Source: Prosthecobacter debontii | Lineage (GTDB): Bacteria; Verrucomicrobiota; Verrucomicrobiia; Verrucomicrobiales; Akkermansiaceae | DNA length: 64,000 bases | Direction of reading: 5' to 3' | Assembly: GCA_945873125.1 (NCBI GenBank) | Contig: CAMCBV010000002.1 | Location: 1-64,000 of the forward strand | Shown here: piece after piece, positions 7,313 through 16,786 of the stretch | Layout: every line of letters starts with the position of its first letter | Numbering within the stretch: position 1 is the first letter of the stretch | Notes under the pieces: generated by a model | What the model saw: the letters and a program-made list of their open reading frames with translations, nothing else | Databases searched by the model: none | What the model was told of the DNA's origin: nothing | Position numbers and translations under genes: made by a program

Positions 7313-8322
7313 AAAAATCCGGATTTTTCAATCATCTGTTAGAAAAAAACGAGATCATCCTGTTCTGGGTGATCGCGATGGAGTTGGTGTTGTTTCAGTT
7401 CTTGGGTCGGAATTTTCTAACATCCGGAAACGTGTCCAATATTTTCCGACACTCGGCGGAGATCGGGCTGTTGGCGCTGGTCATGACGCCGGTCATTCTG
7501 ACGGGAGGAATTGATCTCTCGGTTGGCTCTCTAATGGGATTATGCGCGGTGGTATTCGGGATTCTGGTCAAAGTTTTCGGGATCGATCCTCTGAGCGCAG
7601 CCATGCTGACCATTTTGACTGGGGCTATGGGTGGCGGGGTGAATGCGGCTTTGGTGGCGGGGTTGAAGATGCCGCCCTTGATTGTGACCCTTGGGACGTT
7701 TTCCTTGTTCCGAGGTTTGGCAGAGGCACTCACCCGAGGTTCGGAATCTTACTCGGGTTTTTCGGAAGGTTTTCTCGCCCTGGGAAATTCGGATCTAGCA
7801 GGTATTCCGGCGCAGGTTTGGATCGTGGTTGTGGTGGGAATGATGATCTGGTTGATCGTTCACCGTACGACTTATGGCCGTTCACTGCGCGCGATCGGCT
7901 ACGGTGAGGAGGGTGCGCTCTATGCGGGTTTGCCGGTAAGGAGAAATCTGTCCATTGCCTATATCATGGCGGGGGCGGTGGCGGGATTGGCAGCGGTGAT
8001 TTTGGTCTCCCGCTTGGGTGAGGCACGCGCGAACGCGGGGATGGGTTACGAATTACTCGCCATCACGGCGGTGGTGTTGGGCGGGGTCAGTATTTTCGGC
8101 GGTTCCGGTCATGTGACTGGCACGGTGCTGGGCTGGATTGCGCTGGCGATCCTGAACAACGGGCTGACCCGGATTTCCGATTACGAAATATTCGGGGAAA
8201 AAATTTCCAGTGTCGCAAGGGAGCTTTCGGGTTTGCTGACAGGTTTGTTATTGATTGCTGCCTTGGCGTTGACGATTTGTATGAAAACGCTCGCCGCGCG
8301 GCGGGTGGCAAAGCAAACCTGA
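7309..8322 (+). CDS. Sugar ABC transporter permease 2 (RbsC-like)
   Basis: 337 residues, also of the RbsC family, with the motifs GGIDLSVGSLMG near residue 65 and LGGVSIFGGSG near residue 257. It overlaps permease 1 by four bases and is followed 18 bases later by the substrate-binding lipoprotein. The two permeases differ clearly in sequence and so probably form a heterodimeric channel. The N-terminal residues MKKSGFFNHLL give a short cytoplasmic tail before the first span. Confidence 0.93.
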   Translation: MKKSGFFNHLLEKNEIILFWVIAMELVLFQFLGRNFLTSGNVSNIFRHSAEIGLLALVMTPVILTGGIDLSVGSLMGLCAVVFGILVKVFGIDPLSAAMLTILTGAMGGGVNAALVAGLKMPPLIVTLGTFSLFRGLAEALTRGSESYSGFSEGFLALGNSDLAGIPAQVWIVVVVGMMIWLIVHRTTYGRSLRAIGYGEEGALYAGLPVRRNLSIAYIMAGAVAGLAAVILVSRLGEARANAGMGYELLAITAVVLGGVSIFGGSGHVTGTVLGWIALAILNNGLTRISDYEIFGEKISSVARELSGLLTGLLLIAALALTICMKTLAARRVAKQT

Positions 8323-8340
8323 ACCAGAATTTACAAATCC

Positions 8341-9324
8341 ATGAAACGTTTCACATTATCCATCGCACTCGTGCTGTTCGCATTGGTTTCCTGCAAGAAA
8401 ACCGAGGAAAGCGGAAAACTCACTGTGGGGTTTTTGCTCAAGAGCAAGGGCAACCAGTATTTTGTTACCTGTGAGAAAGGCGCGCAAGCAGCCGCGAAAG
8501 AATTGGACATCGATCTGCGTGTCGACGGCCCGATCCAAGCGGATCCTGCAAAGCAAAACGAGATCGTCGAGAACTGGATCACGGATGGTGTGGATGTGAT
8601 GGTTGTGGCATGCGAAAACAAAGATTCGATCTCTACCGCCCTGAGAAAGGCGAAGCAGGCTGGGATCAAGGTCGTGACTTATGATGCCGATGCACAGCCT
8701 GATGCACGGATGTATTTTGCCAACCAGGCCACTGCACAAGGAATCGGTGAAAAGCTGATCGACAGTGCCGCCGAACTCACAGGAGCCGAAGGCGAGTTTG
8801 CGATCATTACCGGAACCCTGACATCTGCGAACCTGAATGAATGGATCGACGCGATCAAGGCGCGTCAGCTTGAGAAATATCCGAATATGAAATTCGTCGG
8901 GATCCGTCCTTGCGATGATCAGAAAGACAAGGCGCAGCAGGAAGCGACCAACTTGCTCAGTGCGAATCCGGATTTGAAAGCCATTGTTGCTGTGTGTTCA
9001 CCGGGCGTTCCCGGTGCGGCGGAGGCGGTGAAACAAGCGGGTAAAAAAGGTGCGGTGAAAGTTGTCGGCCTTGGGCTGCCGAGTGAGAACCGTGCCTATG
9101 TGAAAGAGGGTGTGACGCAGGCCGTGATCCTCTGGAGTCCGGAAGATCTGGGGTATCTGGCGGTGCACGCTGGCGTAGCCCTTGCAAAAGACGAGCTTGT
9201 GGAAAAAGATGCGAAAACGTTCACCGCAGGGAAACTTGGAGAACTGCAAGTGGTGGGTGACAGTATTATCTTAGGAAAGCCCATTGCTTTCGATAAAGAC
9301 AATATCGATGACTACGATTTTTGA
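8341..9324 (+). CDS. Sugar-binding lipoprotein of the ABC importer (RhaS/LsrB-like)
   Basis: 327 residues, periplasmic binding protein of the LacI-like fold. A lipoprotein signal ends in LVSC with the modified cysteine at position 18. The C-terminus (FDKDNIDDYDF) closely resembles the ends of RhaS and LsrB, and LWSPEDLGYLAV is RhaS-like. With two permeases in the operon, the substrate is probably a deoxyhexose such as rhamnose, but no rhamnose catabolic gene or AI-2 kinase is nearby, so this is not proved. The binding protein is last in the operon. Confidence 0.92.
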   Translation: MKRFTLSIALVLFALVSCKKTEESGKLTVGFLLKSKGNQYFVTCEKGAQAAAKELDIDLRVDGPIQADPAKQNEIVENWITDGVDVMVVACENKDSISTALRKAKQAGIKVVTYDADAQPDARMYFANQATAQGIGEKLIDSAAELTGAEGEFAIITGTLTSANLNEWIDAIKARQLEKYPNMKFVGIRPCDDQKDKAQQEATNLLSANPDLKAIVAVCSPGVPGAAEAVKQAGKKGAVKVVGLGLPSENRAYVKEGVTQAVILWSPEDLGYLAVHAGVALAKDELVEKDAKTFTAGKLGELQVVGDSIILGKPIAFDKDNIDDYDF

Positions 9325-9339
9325 TCAGAGAGATTTTCA

Positions 9340-9480
9340 CCACGAATCAAACGAATAACGCGAATATCACGAAGGGCTGTTGATGGATGGCCGTATCGTA
9401 CGACCCTCATCCAATCTGTCTCCATCCGTGATATCCGTGATATCCGTCTGATTTTCGTTTGGCTATTCATCATCTATCGT
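9340..9480. repeat. Degenerate dispersed repeat with inverted similarity
   Basis: ACGAATCAAACGAATAACG and the later GATTTTCGTTTGGCTATTC have loosely inverted similarity, and GATATCCGT occurs twice in tandem within the right half. The segment looks like an eroded palindromic element between the sugar importer and the VapBC module. No open frame, terminator or promoter is convincing in it. Confidence 0.35.
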
Positions 9481-9536
9481 TGGTTTAGGAGGATATGAAA
9501 AATTGACTTTTAGGTTGTTTGTGCGAGGCTTTGCAC

Positions 9537-9737
9537 ATGGCAACCAACATAGAATTAGATGAACCTCTTTTGAGTATGGCGATGCGTTTGGGCGGAATGA
9601 AGACCAAAAAGGAAGCTGTCAACCAAGCGCTTGCCGAATACGTGCAGCGAAGAGAGCAAATTAAAATTCTAGATTTTTTCGATAAGGTCGATCTGGATCC
9701 TGATTTGGATTACAAAAAACAGAGAAAAGCTCCGTGA
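9537..9737 (+). CDS. vapB: VapB-type antitoxin
   Basis: 66 residues from the ATG at 9537 (MATNIELDEPLL). The N-terminal strand followed by two helices matches the ribbon-helix-helix fold of the VapB family that pairs with PIN toxins (segment TKKEAVNQALAEYVQRR). The acidic C-terminus would wrap the toxin. An upstream in-frame start at 9519 exists but would add six unlikely residues. The stop overlaps the toxin GTG start, so expression is coupled and autoregulation by the complex is expected. Confidence 0.9.
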   Translation: MATNIELDEPLLSMAMRLGGMKTKKEAVNQALAEYVQRREQIKILDFFDKVDLDPDLDYKKQRKAP

Positions 9738-10150
9738 AAGTTCTCGTTGATACGGACGTTTGGTCGGAGGCGCTCAGAAAAAACAAGGGAAAGAAATCCG
9801 CCTATGTCGATGAGCTAGTCGACCTCATTCAAGAAGGACGTGTTGAGATAATTGGTCCGATCAGAATGGAAATTTTATCTGGGATTAGAGATCAAGAAAT
9901 CTTTGATGCTTTTTCATTAAATCTATCTTCGTTCGTAGATCGAACGATTCCATCAGAGGTTTATGTCCTCGCGGCTAAATTTTTTAATCTCTGTAGAAGG
10001 AAGGGTATCCAAGGCTCTAACACAGACTTTTTGATTTGCGCTTGTTCTGTGTATTGGCGCATACCTGTCCTATCGAAAGATAAGGATTATCTTTTTTATA
10101 AAAAGCATCTTCCGATTGAACTCATTCAACCTCGAAAGATAAAAAGGTGA
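9734..10150 (+). CDS. vapC: VapC-type toxin, PIN-domain ribonuclease
   Basis: 138 residues, GTG start within the antitoxin stop region (GTGA overlap). The PIN-domain acidic residues are visible: D6 in LVDTDVW, the glutamate in RMEILSG, and two aspartates in the NTDFLI and SKDKDY segments. These coordinate magnesium for RNA cleavage in the family. The domain is complete, so the toxin is probably functional. The pair lies between a sugar importer and nagZ with no mobile-element remnants, apart from the degenerate repeat upstream. Confidence 0.92.
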   Translation: MKVLVDTDVWSEALRKNKGKKSAYVDELVDLIQEGRVEIIGPIRMEILSGIRDQEIFDAFSLNLSSFVDRTIPSEVYVLAAKFFNLCRRKGIQGSNTDFLICACSVYWRIPVLSKDKDYLFYKKHLPIELIQPRKIKR

Positions 10151-10312
10151 AGCCGCCGGAGGCAGATGCGTTGTTATGGTAGATATGGATCAGGTTATCT
10201 GAATCATCCATGGCTGGGATTTCTATTCGTTTTTTGCTTGGTGAAGAATGAATTTTCCTGACTCCGCTGCTTGCGTCTTGCTCTCCGCTTCTCCTTATTG
10301 TTTTCTCGTTTC

Positions 10313-11380
10313 ATGGATGGATCGTTGTTGTTGCTTGGAGTGAAAGGGGCGGAGCTGACCGTGGATGAGGCGGAGATGTTTCGGAAGCTACAGCCGGCGG
10401 GGTTCATTTTATTCAGTCGTAATATCGAGAGCCCGGCGCAGGTGCGGCGGCTGACGGATGATCTGAGGGGATTGTGTGTGGATGATCCGATTTTAGCGAT
10501 CGATCAGGAAGGCGGGCGGGTCGAACGAACCAAGGCGATCGCTCCCTCATTACCATCGGCAGTGGCCTTTGCGGCGAAGCCGGACGCCGAACAAATCGCA
10601 TGGGCAGGAGCTCTGACAGCGGATCTGTTGCGGTTACTTGGATTTAATCTCAACTTCGCACCGGTGTTGGATCTGGATTATTTTCCAGAATTGCAAAATG
10701 GGTTGAATCAGCGCTGCTGGGGAAGGGATCCACAGGATGTGATCAATCGGGCAGGGGTGTGGAATCGGTGGATGCGGAAACGCGGCATCTTGGGATGTGG
10801 AAAACATTTTCCCGCCTGCGCGAGGGCCAAGACCGATCCCCATCATGATCTTCCCATTTCAGATGCGACGCTCGATGAGATGATGAAAGAAGATGTCATT
10901 CCCTACACCGCGCTCATGCCGGAGTTGGATGCGGTGATGCTCGCGCATGTGTGTTTTCCGAACGTGGATCCGGATTACCCAGCATCGCTCTCAAAACGGG
11001 TGATCACCCAATGGCTTCGCGGGCAGCTTGGATTTGATCATCATCTTGTTCTGACCGATGATCTCGACATGGGTGCGATAGGTAAACGCTATGGACGCGG
11101 GGAGGATGTGAAGCTGGCGATTTCCGCGGGCAATGATCTGGCCATGATCTGTCACCAAACAGAAACAGCGGAGACCGCGGCAAAAGCCATTGGAGAACTG
11201 CCGATCTGGCAACGCGACGAGGCACGCGCACGTCTCAATCGTTTCAGAAAAAAAATGTCAGCGCCGTTAGCTTGGTCGGACACGAAGTGGCGTGAGACGT
11301 GCGATAAAATTTCAGAAGTCGCCGCAAATATACCAGAGCCATTAGCTACTGATGAACGCAGTGCGGTGACGAGGTATTGA
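10313..11380 (+). CDS. nagZ: Glycoside hydrolase family 3, NagZ-like beta-N-acetylhexosaminidase
   Basis: 355 residues from ATG 10313; a TTG at 10271 would add 14. Family GH3 TIM barrel: AIDQEGGRVER near the start, KHFPACARAKTDPHHDLP in the middle, and LTDDLDMGAI carrying the nucleophile aspartate. NagZ uses an Asp-His dyad in a DSH loop as its acid/base. Here the loop is TDPHH, so both dyad residues survive, but the usual GHG after KHFP is CAR. It probably removes N-acetylglucosamine from recycled peptidoglycan fragments in the cytoplasm, as no signal peptide is seen. Confidence 0.9.
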   Translation: MDGSLLLLGVKGAELTVDEAEMFRKLQPAGFILFSRNIESPAQVRRLTDDLRGLCVDDPILAIDQEGGRVERTKAIAPSLPSAVAFAAKPDAEQIAWAGALTADLLRLLGFNLNFAPVLDLDYFPELQNGLNQRCWGRDPQDVINRAGVWNRWMRKRGILGCGKHFPACARAKTDPHHDLPISDATLDEMMKEDVIPYTALMPELDAVMLAHVCFPNVDPDYPASLSKRVITQWLRGQLGFDHHLVLTDDLDMGAIGKRYGRGEDVKLAISAGNDLAMICHQTETAETAAKAIGELPIWQRDEARARLNRFRKKMSAPLAWSDTKWRETCDKISEVAANIPEPLATDERSAVTRY

Positions 11381-11532
11381 TCATCTGAGTTTCAAGGAGA
11401 GAGTTCCAGAATGCATGACTTGTTTTTTTGTATGGCTGCTTGCCAATCCGCACGCGCGCTGCGTCACTGGTGTGAGCGATTTCAAATGCCAATGAAACGG
11501 TTGCTGCAGGAAACATACGAACTGGGCAACGG

Positions 11533-12588
11533 ATGCTGTTTCTCGATGCCTTGCGAGCTTTCGCGTCGGTGATGATTTTATTGCATCATTTTGCGCTATA
11601 CCCTCCGCTTTCCGAGCATGCCGAGCCTATGCTTGGATCGATATTGGACGGTTTTCGAAATCATGCGCGGTTTACCCAAGTGTTCTTTGTGATCGGTGGG
11701 TATGTCATGGCGTATACCATGTCCACGCAGACTTGGCGCTTACCTGCCGCGGGTCTGTATATGGTCCGTCGCTATTGCCGACTCGGAATTCCTTATCTGG
11801 CTTCCATTTTGCTTGCCATGGTCGCGTGCGAATTCGCTCGCGGATGGGTGCCGGTGGATGTCATCGGGACCCCTCCCACCTTGCCGCAGTTCGTTGCTCA
11901 TCTTTTCTTTCTGCAAGAGTTTTTTGGATACGAGCATTTATCCACGGGTCTGTGGTTCGTTTGTATCAACTTCCAGATGGGGCTGGTCTATGTGATCATG
12001 CTGTATTTGCGCGATGCCCTGCCACGCTGGTTTAGATCTCCTGCAAGCGGTGCATGGGCGAATCTGCCGATGTTTGCGGGATGGGGAATATCGGTATTTT
12101 CGTTGTTTTTCCTCAATCCGAATACGGACTGGGATTCCTGGGCGATCTATTTCTTTCCCTATTTTTTCATGGGCATCGTGGTCCACGACGGTTTGCGAAA
12201 CAAAAGCTCCGAAGTCGGATTCTGGTCATACTTGGCTTTGCTCGTAATCGCCATGATTTTTGGTTGGCGTTTGCGGTTGGCAAGCACGGCGATCATCGGC
12301 CTGCTGCTTTTTGTTACGGAGAAATCGGGTCTCGGAGGGCGCTGGCCAAAGAGTCGTCTGATCGCCAGAATGGGAAGAGTCTCCTATAGTTTGTTTCTAG
12401 TTCACTTTCCCGTCCTGATCCTGGTCTCGACGGTATGGGAAAAGCTTGGTTGGAATTCGCCAACCCAAGCGGTAGCCGGATTGTTGACGGCTTTTTTCGC
12501 CAGTGTGGCTGCGTCATTCGTGTTTTACCGTTTGATCGAGCTTCCCTCCGCAAGCTTGCTTCGGAGTCAAGGCTCCGGGAGGTCATAA
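11533..12588 (+). CDS. Membrane acyltransferase, family 3 (OafA/WecH type)
   Basis: 351 residues with about ten membrane spans. It begins MLFLDALRAFASVMILLHHF, the typical start of acyltransferase_3 proteins, where the histidine near position 18 is thought to take part in acyl transfer. Members acylate extracytoplasmic sugars such as O-antigen, exopolysaccharide or peptidoglycan. The frame is open upstream to 11476 without an ATG, so 11533 is the only ATG choice. It stands alone, with 152 bases to nagZ and about 200 to the next gene. Its target cannot be deduced from this context. Confidence 0.88.
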   Translation: MLFLDALRAFASVMILLHHFALYPPLSEHAEPMLGSILDGFRNHARFTQVFFVIGGYVMAYTMSTQTWRLPAAGLYMVRRYCRLGIPYLASILLAMVACEFARGWVPVDVIGTPPTLPQFVAHLFFLQEFFGYEHLSTGLWFVCINFQMGLVYVIMLYLRDALPRWFRSPASGAWANLPMFAGWGISVFSLFFLNPNTDWDSWAIYFFPYFFMGIVVHDGLRNKSSEVGFWSYLALLVIAMIFGWRLRLASTAIIGLLLFVTEKSGLGGRWPKSRLIARMGRVSYSLFLVHFPVLILVSTVWEKLGWNSPTQAVAGLLTAFFASVAASFVFYRLIELPSASLLRSQGSGRS

Positions 12589-12791
12589 GGATTCGATTCA
12601 CCATTCTCCTAGCGGGCATAAGGCATGTTTTTCCGTTTCACGATATTCCGTGGGTAAGGCGAAAAAGCAGATTTCCGGAATGGTGAAAGCTCACTATCGC
12701 CTGCAAGCCGGAATTTGACTCTTTCGCCCATTCTTTTCGCAGGAGGTCATTGCCAAAAACGGTTTGTTCTTTCATTCTTCGCAAGATCTTC

Positions 12792-14063
12792 ATGCAGACA
12801 TCCACCTCACAAACTGTCAAACCTCTGCGCATAGCGGTTCTCGGCTGTGGCGCCAGAGGGCGAACCTACACAAAAATCGCAGCGTCAATGATTGGGCGCT
12901 ATGAGCTCACCGCCGCTGCCGATCTCGTTGAATTTCGTGCCAAAACGGTTGCCGGCTTCGCTCCAGAGGGAACGGTTCGCACGTTCAACTCCGCCGAGGA
13001 ATTTTTCGCTGCTGGCAAGTTGGCGGATGTTCTCATCATCGGCACCCAAGATGCTCATCACTATGGCCATGCGGTTAGCGCGTTGAATATCGGTTATGAT
13101 CTTCTGCTAGAAAAACCAGCTGCGGAGACCCTTGCTCGCTGTGAAGAACTCGATGCGCTTGCACGAAAACTCGGACGCCGCATCGTGCTTGGATTTGTGC
13201 TTCGTTACACACCGTTTTATTCGGCGGTGAAACAAGTGGTTGATAGCGGCCGACTCGGTAGAATCATGACCATGCGTTTGAGTGAGGGTGTTGGCGATTT
13301 CCACCAGGCACATTCATACGTTCGTGGTCATTGGGGGAATACCGCGAAATCTTCTCCGATGATTGTCGCGAAATGCTCGCACGATACAGATCTGATTTGC
13401 TGGCTCTCCGGTTCCAAACCAAAAACAATTTCGAGTTTCGGACGGCTTGATTGGTTCAAGCCTGAAAACGCACCAGCAGGTGCTCCTAAGCGCTGCACCG
13501 ACGGCTGTCCGGTTGCCGCGCAGTGCAATTACGATGCTCATCGCTACCTAACAGAAAAACGCAATTTCCTGCGTATGATCATGGATGGTTATGAAAATGC
13601 AACCGATGAGCAGGTGATCGATTTTCTCAAAACCTCACCATGGGGTCGTTGTGCCTATCATTGTGACAATGACGTGGTGGATCATCAGATTGTCTCCACA
13701 GAAATGGAGAACGGAATCACCGCAAGCCTGACGATGACCGCTTTCGATCACTGCCGGACGATTGAGATCCATGGCACTCTCGGTTCACTCCGTGGCGGCG
13801 AGCCTTTCTCAGATGCCGGCACTCCGGAACTCTGGTTTCGTGAACATCGCACGGATAACATTGAAAGCATTCCAGTCGCAGATCAATCCGCCGAAGGTTA
13901 CGCAGGCCACGGCGGCGGCGACTTCGGTCTCGTCAATGCGCTCGATCAATTGATGACAGGCGATCATGCCATCCCTATCGGTCTAGACGGACTGGCCGGA
14001 CACCAGCTGGCATATCTCGCTGAAACTTCACGTCTGAATGGCGCGCAGCCAGTGAATTTGTAA
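12792..14063 (+). CDS. Gfo/Idh/MocA family oxidoreductase with cysteine-rich insert
   Basis: 423 residues from ATG 12792. A TTG at 12750 has AGGAGG only three bases upstream and would add 14 residues. The N-terminal Rossmann fold has AVLGCGARGR, and the family signature EKPAAETLARCEELD follows, carrying the catalytic-type lysine. The C-terminal substrate domain holds a cysteine cluster (CTDGCPVAAQC, then GRCAYHC), seen in a subset of sugar oxidoreductases in this family; whether it binds metal is unknown. It probably oxidises or reduces a sugar with NAD(P). A short hairpin follows the gene. Confidence 0.9.
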   Translation: MQTSTSQTVKPLRIAVLGCGARGRTYTKIAASMIGRYELTAAADLVEFRAKTVAGFAPEGTVRTFNSAEEFFAAGKLADVLIIGTQDAHHYGHAVSALNIGYDLLLEKPAAETLARCEELDALARKLGRRIVLGFVLRYTPFYSAVKQVVDSGRLGRIMTMRLSEGVGDFHQAHSYVRGHWGNTAKSSPMIVAKCSHDTDLICWLSGSKPKTISSFGRLDWFKPENAPAGAPKRCTDGCPVAAQCNYDAHRYLTEKRNFLRMIMDGYENATDEQVIDFLKTSPWGRCAYHCDNDVVDHQIVSTEMENGITASLTMTAFDHCRTIEIHGTLGSLRGGEPFSDAGTPELWFREHRTDNIESIPVADQSAEGYAGHGGGDFGLVNALDQLMTGDHAIPIGLDGLAGHQLAYLAETSRLNGAQPVNL

Positions 14064-14071
14064 TCATCGGA

Positions 14072-14089
14072 CAGGGACGCGTGTCCCTG
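14072..14089. repeat. Solitary REP-like palindrome after the oxidoreductase gene
   Basis: CAGGGACGCGTGTCCCTG forms a stem of seven pairs with a GCGT loop. It shares the GGGACGCGTG core with hairpin A of the REP arrays and may be a remnant of that family. It lies in the convergent gap between the oxidoreductase and the POT transporter and could end transcription, though there is no T-tract. Confidence 0.6.
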
Positions 14090-14123
14090 CGTTTGGCATT
14101 AAAGTTTATATTCTCAGTGCCGA

Positions 14124-15854
14124 TTACTTAGGCTTACCAGGATCCAATGTACGTTGATGCTTTGGTAAAAACGCGATGATCAGCATGGAGAAGAAAAAGA
14201 TTGAGTTTAGCAGCAAGGCGAGTGAGTAAAACATCCATGTGCAGACGACGAATGTGGTGGTAATTGGGATCAGGAAGCATAGCACCCAAGCATGACCATG
14301 GCGATTGAAGGGATGATCTGGATTTTTAGCAGCGTCTTGAGTGACTCGATTGTAGATGATGAGTATAATTAAAGAAGCCAGTCCGATCAGAGCAAAGATC
14401 AGCCACATGGAATAAGGTTGATAAGTATTCCAGAGCAGCTCGGTGGCACCATAAGAGTCCAACTTTGTGGTTTCAGAAAGCATCGGCATGACTTTTTCCT
14501 TAGGTAACGCATCAACGGTAGGAGCATCAACACCCAGCTTTTCAATGAGGTAACGCTTCGCTAAAACAACCTTATCTCCGCCTTTCTGATAGAGACGAGA
14601 AGCGATAATCGAACCAACCGACCAACCGATCCCGACAGCGAATCCGCTAAATCCAATATAGAGAGCGTTTTTACCTTTGGGCGCGATACTGATGATGAAA
14701 AAAGAGTTGGCAGGTCCTGACATCATTTCACCGAGAGAAAACAACAGGATGGCGCCAAGAATCCACCAACCACTCATGCTCATTCCAAGTCCGTAGGTGG
14801 CGAAAATTGCTAGGAAGATACCGATGATGATCGTCACCAGCGGTTTCACACGACGTGTCATGTAACCCATGATGAAAGTCGCAAGGCTGATGAGCAGGGC
14901 GTTGAAATTTATAATCCATTCTTGAGTTAAGTTACCTTCACCTACAGTCGGAACACTCGCTCCAAAAATCGATTTAAGTGCGTTCGCAAGACCACGAGAA
15001 TCAATCCAGTCATCGATGAAGTTCGGCAAGATATCGAAAATTTGAAAAGTCATCAGCCAGAATCCGGCGAAACTCAGCGTGTAGAAAAACAATTTCGGAT
15101 CAAGCAGTCCGCAGATGGATTGGTAAAACATCTTGATCGGACCGGGTTTATTTTCGCCTGTTTGCTTGGGTGCGGTTTCAGGAATGAAAAACAGGACAAG
15201 AAAATTTAACGAAATGGCAGCACCACATAGCAGGAAAACATAATGCCATTCGAGCACCCGGAGCATACCGGCGCACAGTGGTCCGACAAATCCACCGACA
15301 TTGACCAATTGATAAAAGACACTCCAACCGAGTGCTGCGTTGCGTGGATTGAGCTGACTGGAAATTAGGCCGCCAATGCCGGGTTTGAAGATAGCCGTTC
15401 CGAGTGCTACGAGCACCGAGCCCCCAAACAAAACTTCATAAACACAGTCGACTCCTTTTGCTCGTGCCGACTCGAGTGACATGCCTGCAATCAGCTCAGT
15501 GAGAGGGATACAGAACGCCATCACGATGTATCCTAGGAGTTTCAGGAATGTGGAAATCGCAATGTTCACCTTATAACCGTATCGATCGGCAAATCCTCCG
15601 GATAAAATCGGCACAAATGATTGCACCACCGCCCAAATGCCGAAGATTTGTCCTTTTTCAATTTGTGTGAGCTCTGGACCACCGCTACCGATCGCGGAAA
15701 CCATGAAGACTGGTAAAGCAACACGCGCCCCGAAGTATGCGAAGCGCTCGACGATTTCAATCCATCCTGCGAGCCAGAAAATCTGGCTAAGAGATTTGAA
15801 CTGTGTGATCAGCGAATCGCCGCGGTCGATGCTAGAGCTTTCGTTTGAATTCAT
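14124..15854 (-). CDS. POT/PTR-family proton-coupled transporter (MFS)
   Basis: 576 residues, about 14 membrane spans. The first span carries IEIVERFAYFG, which matches the ExxERFxYYG proton-coupling motif of the proton-dependent oligopeptide transporter family. FKPGIGGLISSQLNPRN and the FYQLVNVGGFVGP segment match the two PTR signatures. Substrates in the family are di- and tripeptides, nitrate or other small solutes, and the sequence does not say which. Between spans there is a loop at about residues 415-455. Flanking genes are unrelated and it is probably transcribed alone. Confidence 0.85.
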   Translation of the reverse strand: MNSNESSSIDRGDSLITQFKSLSQIFWLAGWIEIVERFAYFGARVALPVFMVSAIGSGGPELTQIEKGQIFGIWAVVQSFVPILSGGFADRYGYKVNIAISTFLKLLGYIVMAFCIPLTELIAGMSLESARAKGVDCVYEVLFGGSVLVALGTAIFKPGIGGLISSQLNPRNAALGWSVFYQLVNVGGFVGPLCAGMLRVLEWHYVFLLCGAAISLNFLVLFFIPETAPKQTGENKPGPIKMFYQSICGLLDPKLFFYTLSFAGFWLMTFQIFDILPNFIDDWIDSRGLANALKSIFGASVPTVGEGNLTQEWIINFNALLISLATFIMGYMTRRVKPLVTIIIGIFLAIFATYGLGMSMSGWWILGAILLFSLGEMMSGPANSFFIISIAPKGKNALYIGFSGFAVGIGWSVGSIIASRLYQKGGDKVVLAKRYLIEKLGVDAPTVDALPKEKVMPMLSETTKLDSYGATELLWNTYQPYSMWLIFALIGLASLIILIIYNRVTQDAAKNPDHPFNRHGHAWVLCFLIPITTTFVVCTWMFYSLALLLNSIFFFSMLIIAFLPKHQRTLDPGKPK

Positions 15855-15949
15855 TGGGTAATCATTCTCTTAAATTGAATGGGGAGCTGGGCAGATTCGC
15901 CTGAGACGGGTGAGAATTCACGATTATTACGCAAATGACAACCCTAGCC

Positions 15950-16033
15950 TCGATTTTATCAGGGCGCGAGTTCGCTGTTATCAGGGCGCGACCACCGACT
16001 TTGTCGGGGCATCGCTGGAGTCACGCGGTCCAG
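15950..16033. repeat. Eroded palindromic repeat remnant
   Basis: TTATCAGGGCGCGA occurs twice 21 bases apart (about 15957 and 15978), followed by a small hairpin CCGACTTTGTCGG and by CTGGAGTCACGCGGTCC. The last piece resembles the palindrome at 43995 (CTGGAGTCGCGCGGTCC), so this is probably a decayed member of that second repeat family. Confidence 0.45.
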
Positions 16034-16486
16034 TTATTCCTTATCTCGGCTGTCGATCCAAAGGGTGACGGGGCCGTCATTGGTGAGTGTCACCTGCATG
16101 TCAGCACCAAAGATGCCACGGCTGACGGGGGAATTGAGTTTTTGTGACAAGGCATCGCAGAAAGCGCGATACAGAGGCTCTGATGTTGCGGGTGGTGCTG
16201 CCTTGAGAAAGGAGGGTCGATTTCCTTTTTTGGTGGAGGCGTGGAGGGTGAACTGGCTGACCACAATGACCTTTCCAGCAACATCTTGAATGCTTAGATT
16301 CATTTTTCCCTCGGCATCGTCAAAAATGCGTAGCTGTGAAATTTTGCTACTTAGCCAGTCGATGTCCGATGAGTCATCGGCTTCTTCGATGCCGAGCAAG
16401 ATCAGAAGACCGTTCTGGATGGAAGATACGGTTTTTTCGTCAACGCTGACGCTGGCTGAGGATACACGTTGGAGAAGGGAGCGCAT
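16034..16486 (-). CDS. dtd: D-aminoacyl-tRNA deacylase
   Basis: 150 residues from the ATG at 16486-16484 (MRSLLQRVSSASV), the usual start of Dtd. It hydrolyses D-amino acids, and glycine mischarged on tRNA-Ala, from tRNA. The two active-site motifs are present: SQFTL, and the Gly-cisPro motif in NDGPVT. Length is typical (about 145-150). A longer frame starting at 16615 would add 43 residues with no family match, and I reject it. There is no obvious operon partner; dnaB is divergent. Confidence 0.95.
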   Translation of the reverse strand: MRSLLQRVSSASVSVDEKTVSSIQNGLLILLGIEEADDSSDIDWLSSKISQLRIFDDAEGKMNLSIQDVAGKVIVVSQFTLHASTKKGNRPSFLKAAPPATSEPLYRAFCDALSQKLNSPVSRGIFGADMQVTLTNDGPVTLWIDSRDKE

Positions 16487-16786
16487 GAAGGGTGAGTAGT
16501 GAAGAAGTGAATTTGGAAAAGTGGGAAAGATTGATGTTTTATGTATGAAATGGGATTGGGCTGGTTTTACATGAGAGAGGAGGATGGGGAGAAGAGGAGA
16601 AATAAAAAATTTCAAATTTCCTCCTCGCCTCTCAATTCTCCTCTCTCCCTTTATAGAAAGGGCACTTCAGCTCTCAGGGCTGCATAGGAAAGGGGAAAGT
16701 TGTTCACAATCGCCACATTGGATTTCTCTATGAGAATACGTGAGATTGACGAAGCCGGTGAAGGTCTGCGAAGTTGCTGCCCTGTC

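Noticed and set aside
4857-9324. Assignment of the ABC importer to AI-2 (lsr)
   Set aside because: The binding protein ends like both LsrB and RhaS, but no lsrK, lsrR, lsrF or lsrG genes are present; I left the substrate open, with a deoxyhexose preferred.
9495-9506. Three-codon leader (ATG AAA AAT TGA) after AGGAGG upstream of the antitoxin
   Set aside because: Too short to support as a leader peptide; the AGGAGG may be chance, because visible Shine-Dalgarno sites are rare in this window.
11411-11560. Short plus-strand frame before the acyltransferase gene, starting MHDLFFCMAACQ
   Set aside because: It overlaps the acyltransferase start in another frame and has no support beyond an ATG.
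16487-16615. 43-residue N-terminal extension of dtd
   Set aside because: Dtd proteins start at MRSLLQRV-type sequence; the extension has no family match.
16647-16662. CCCTTT/AAAGGG hairpin as a terminator or riboswitch before dnaB
   Set aside because: Only six pairs, no T-run and no conserved aptamer pattern.
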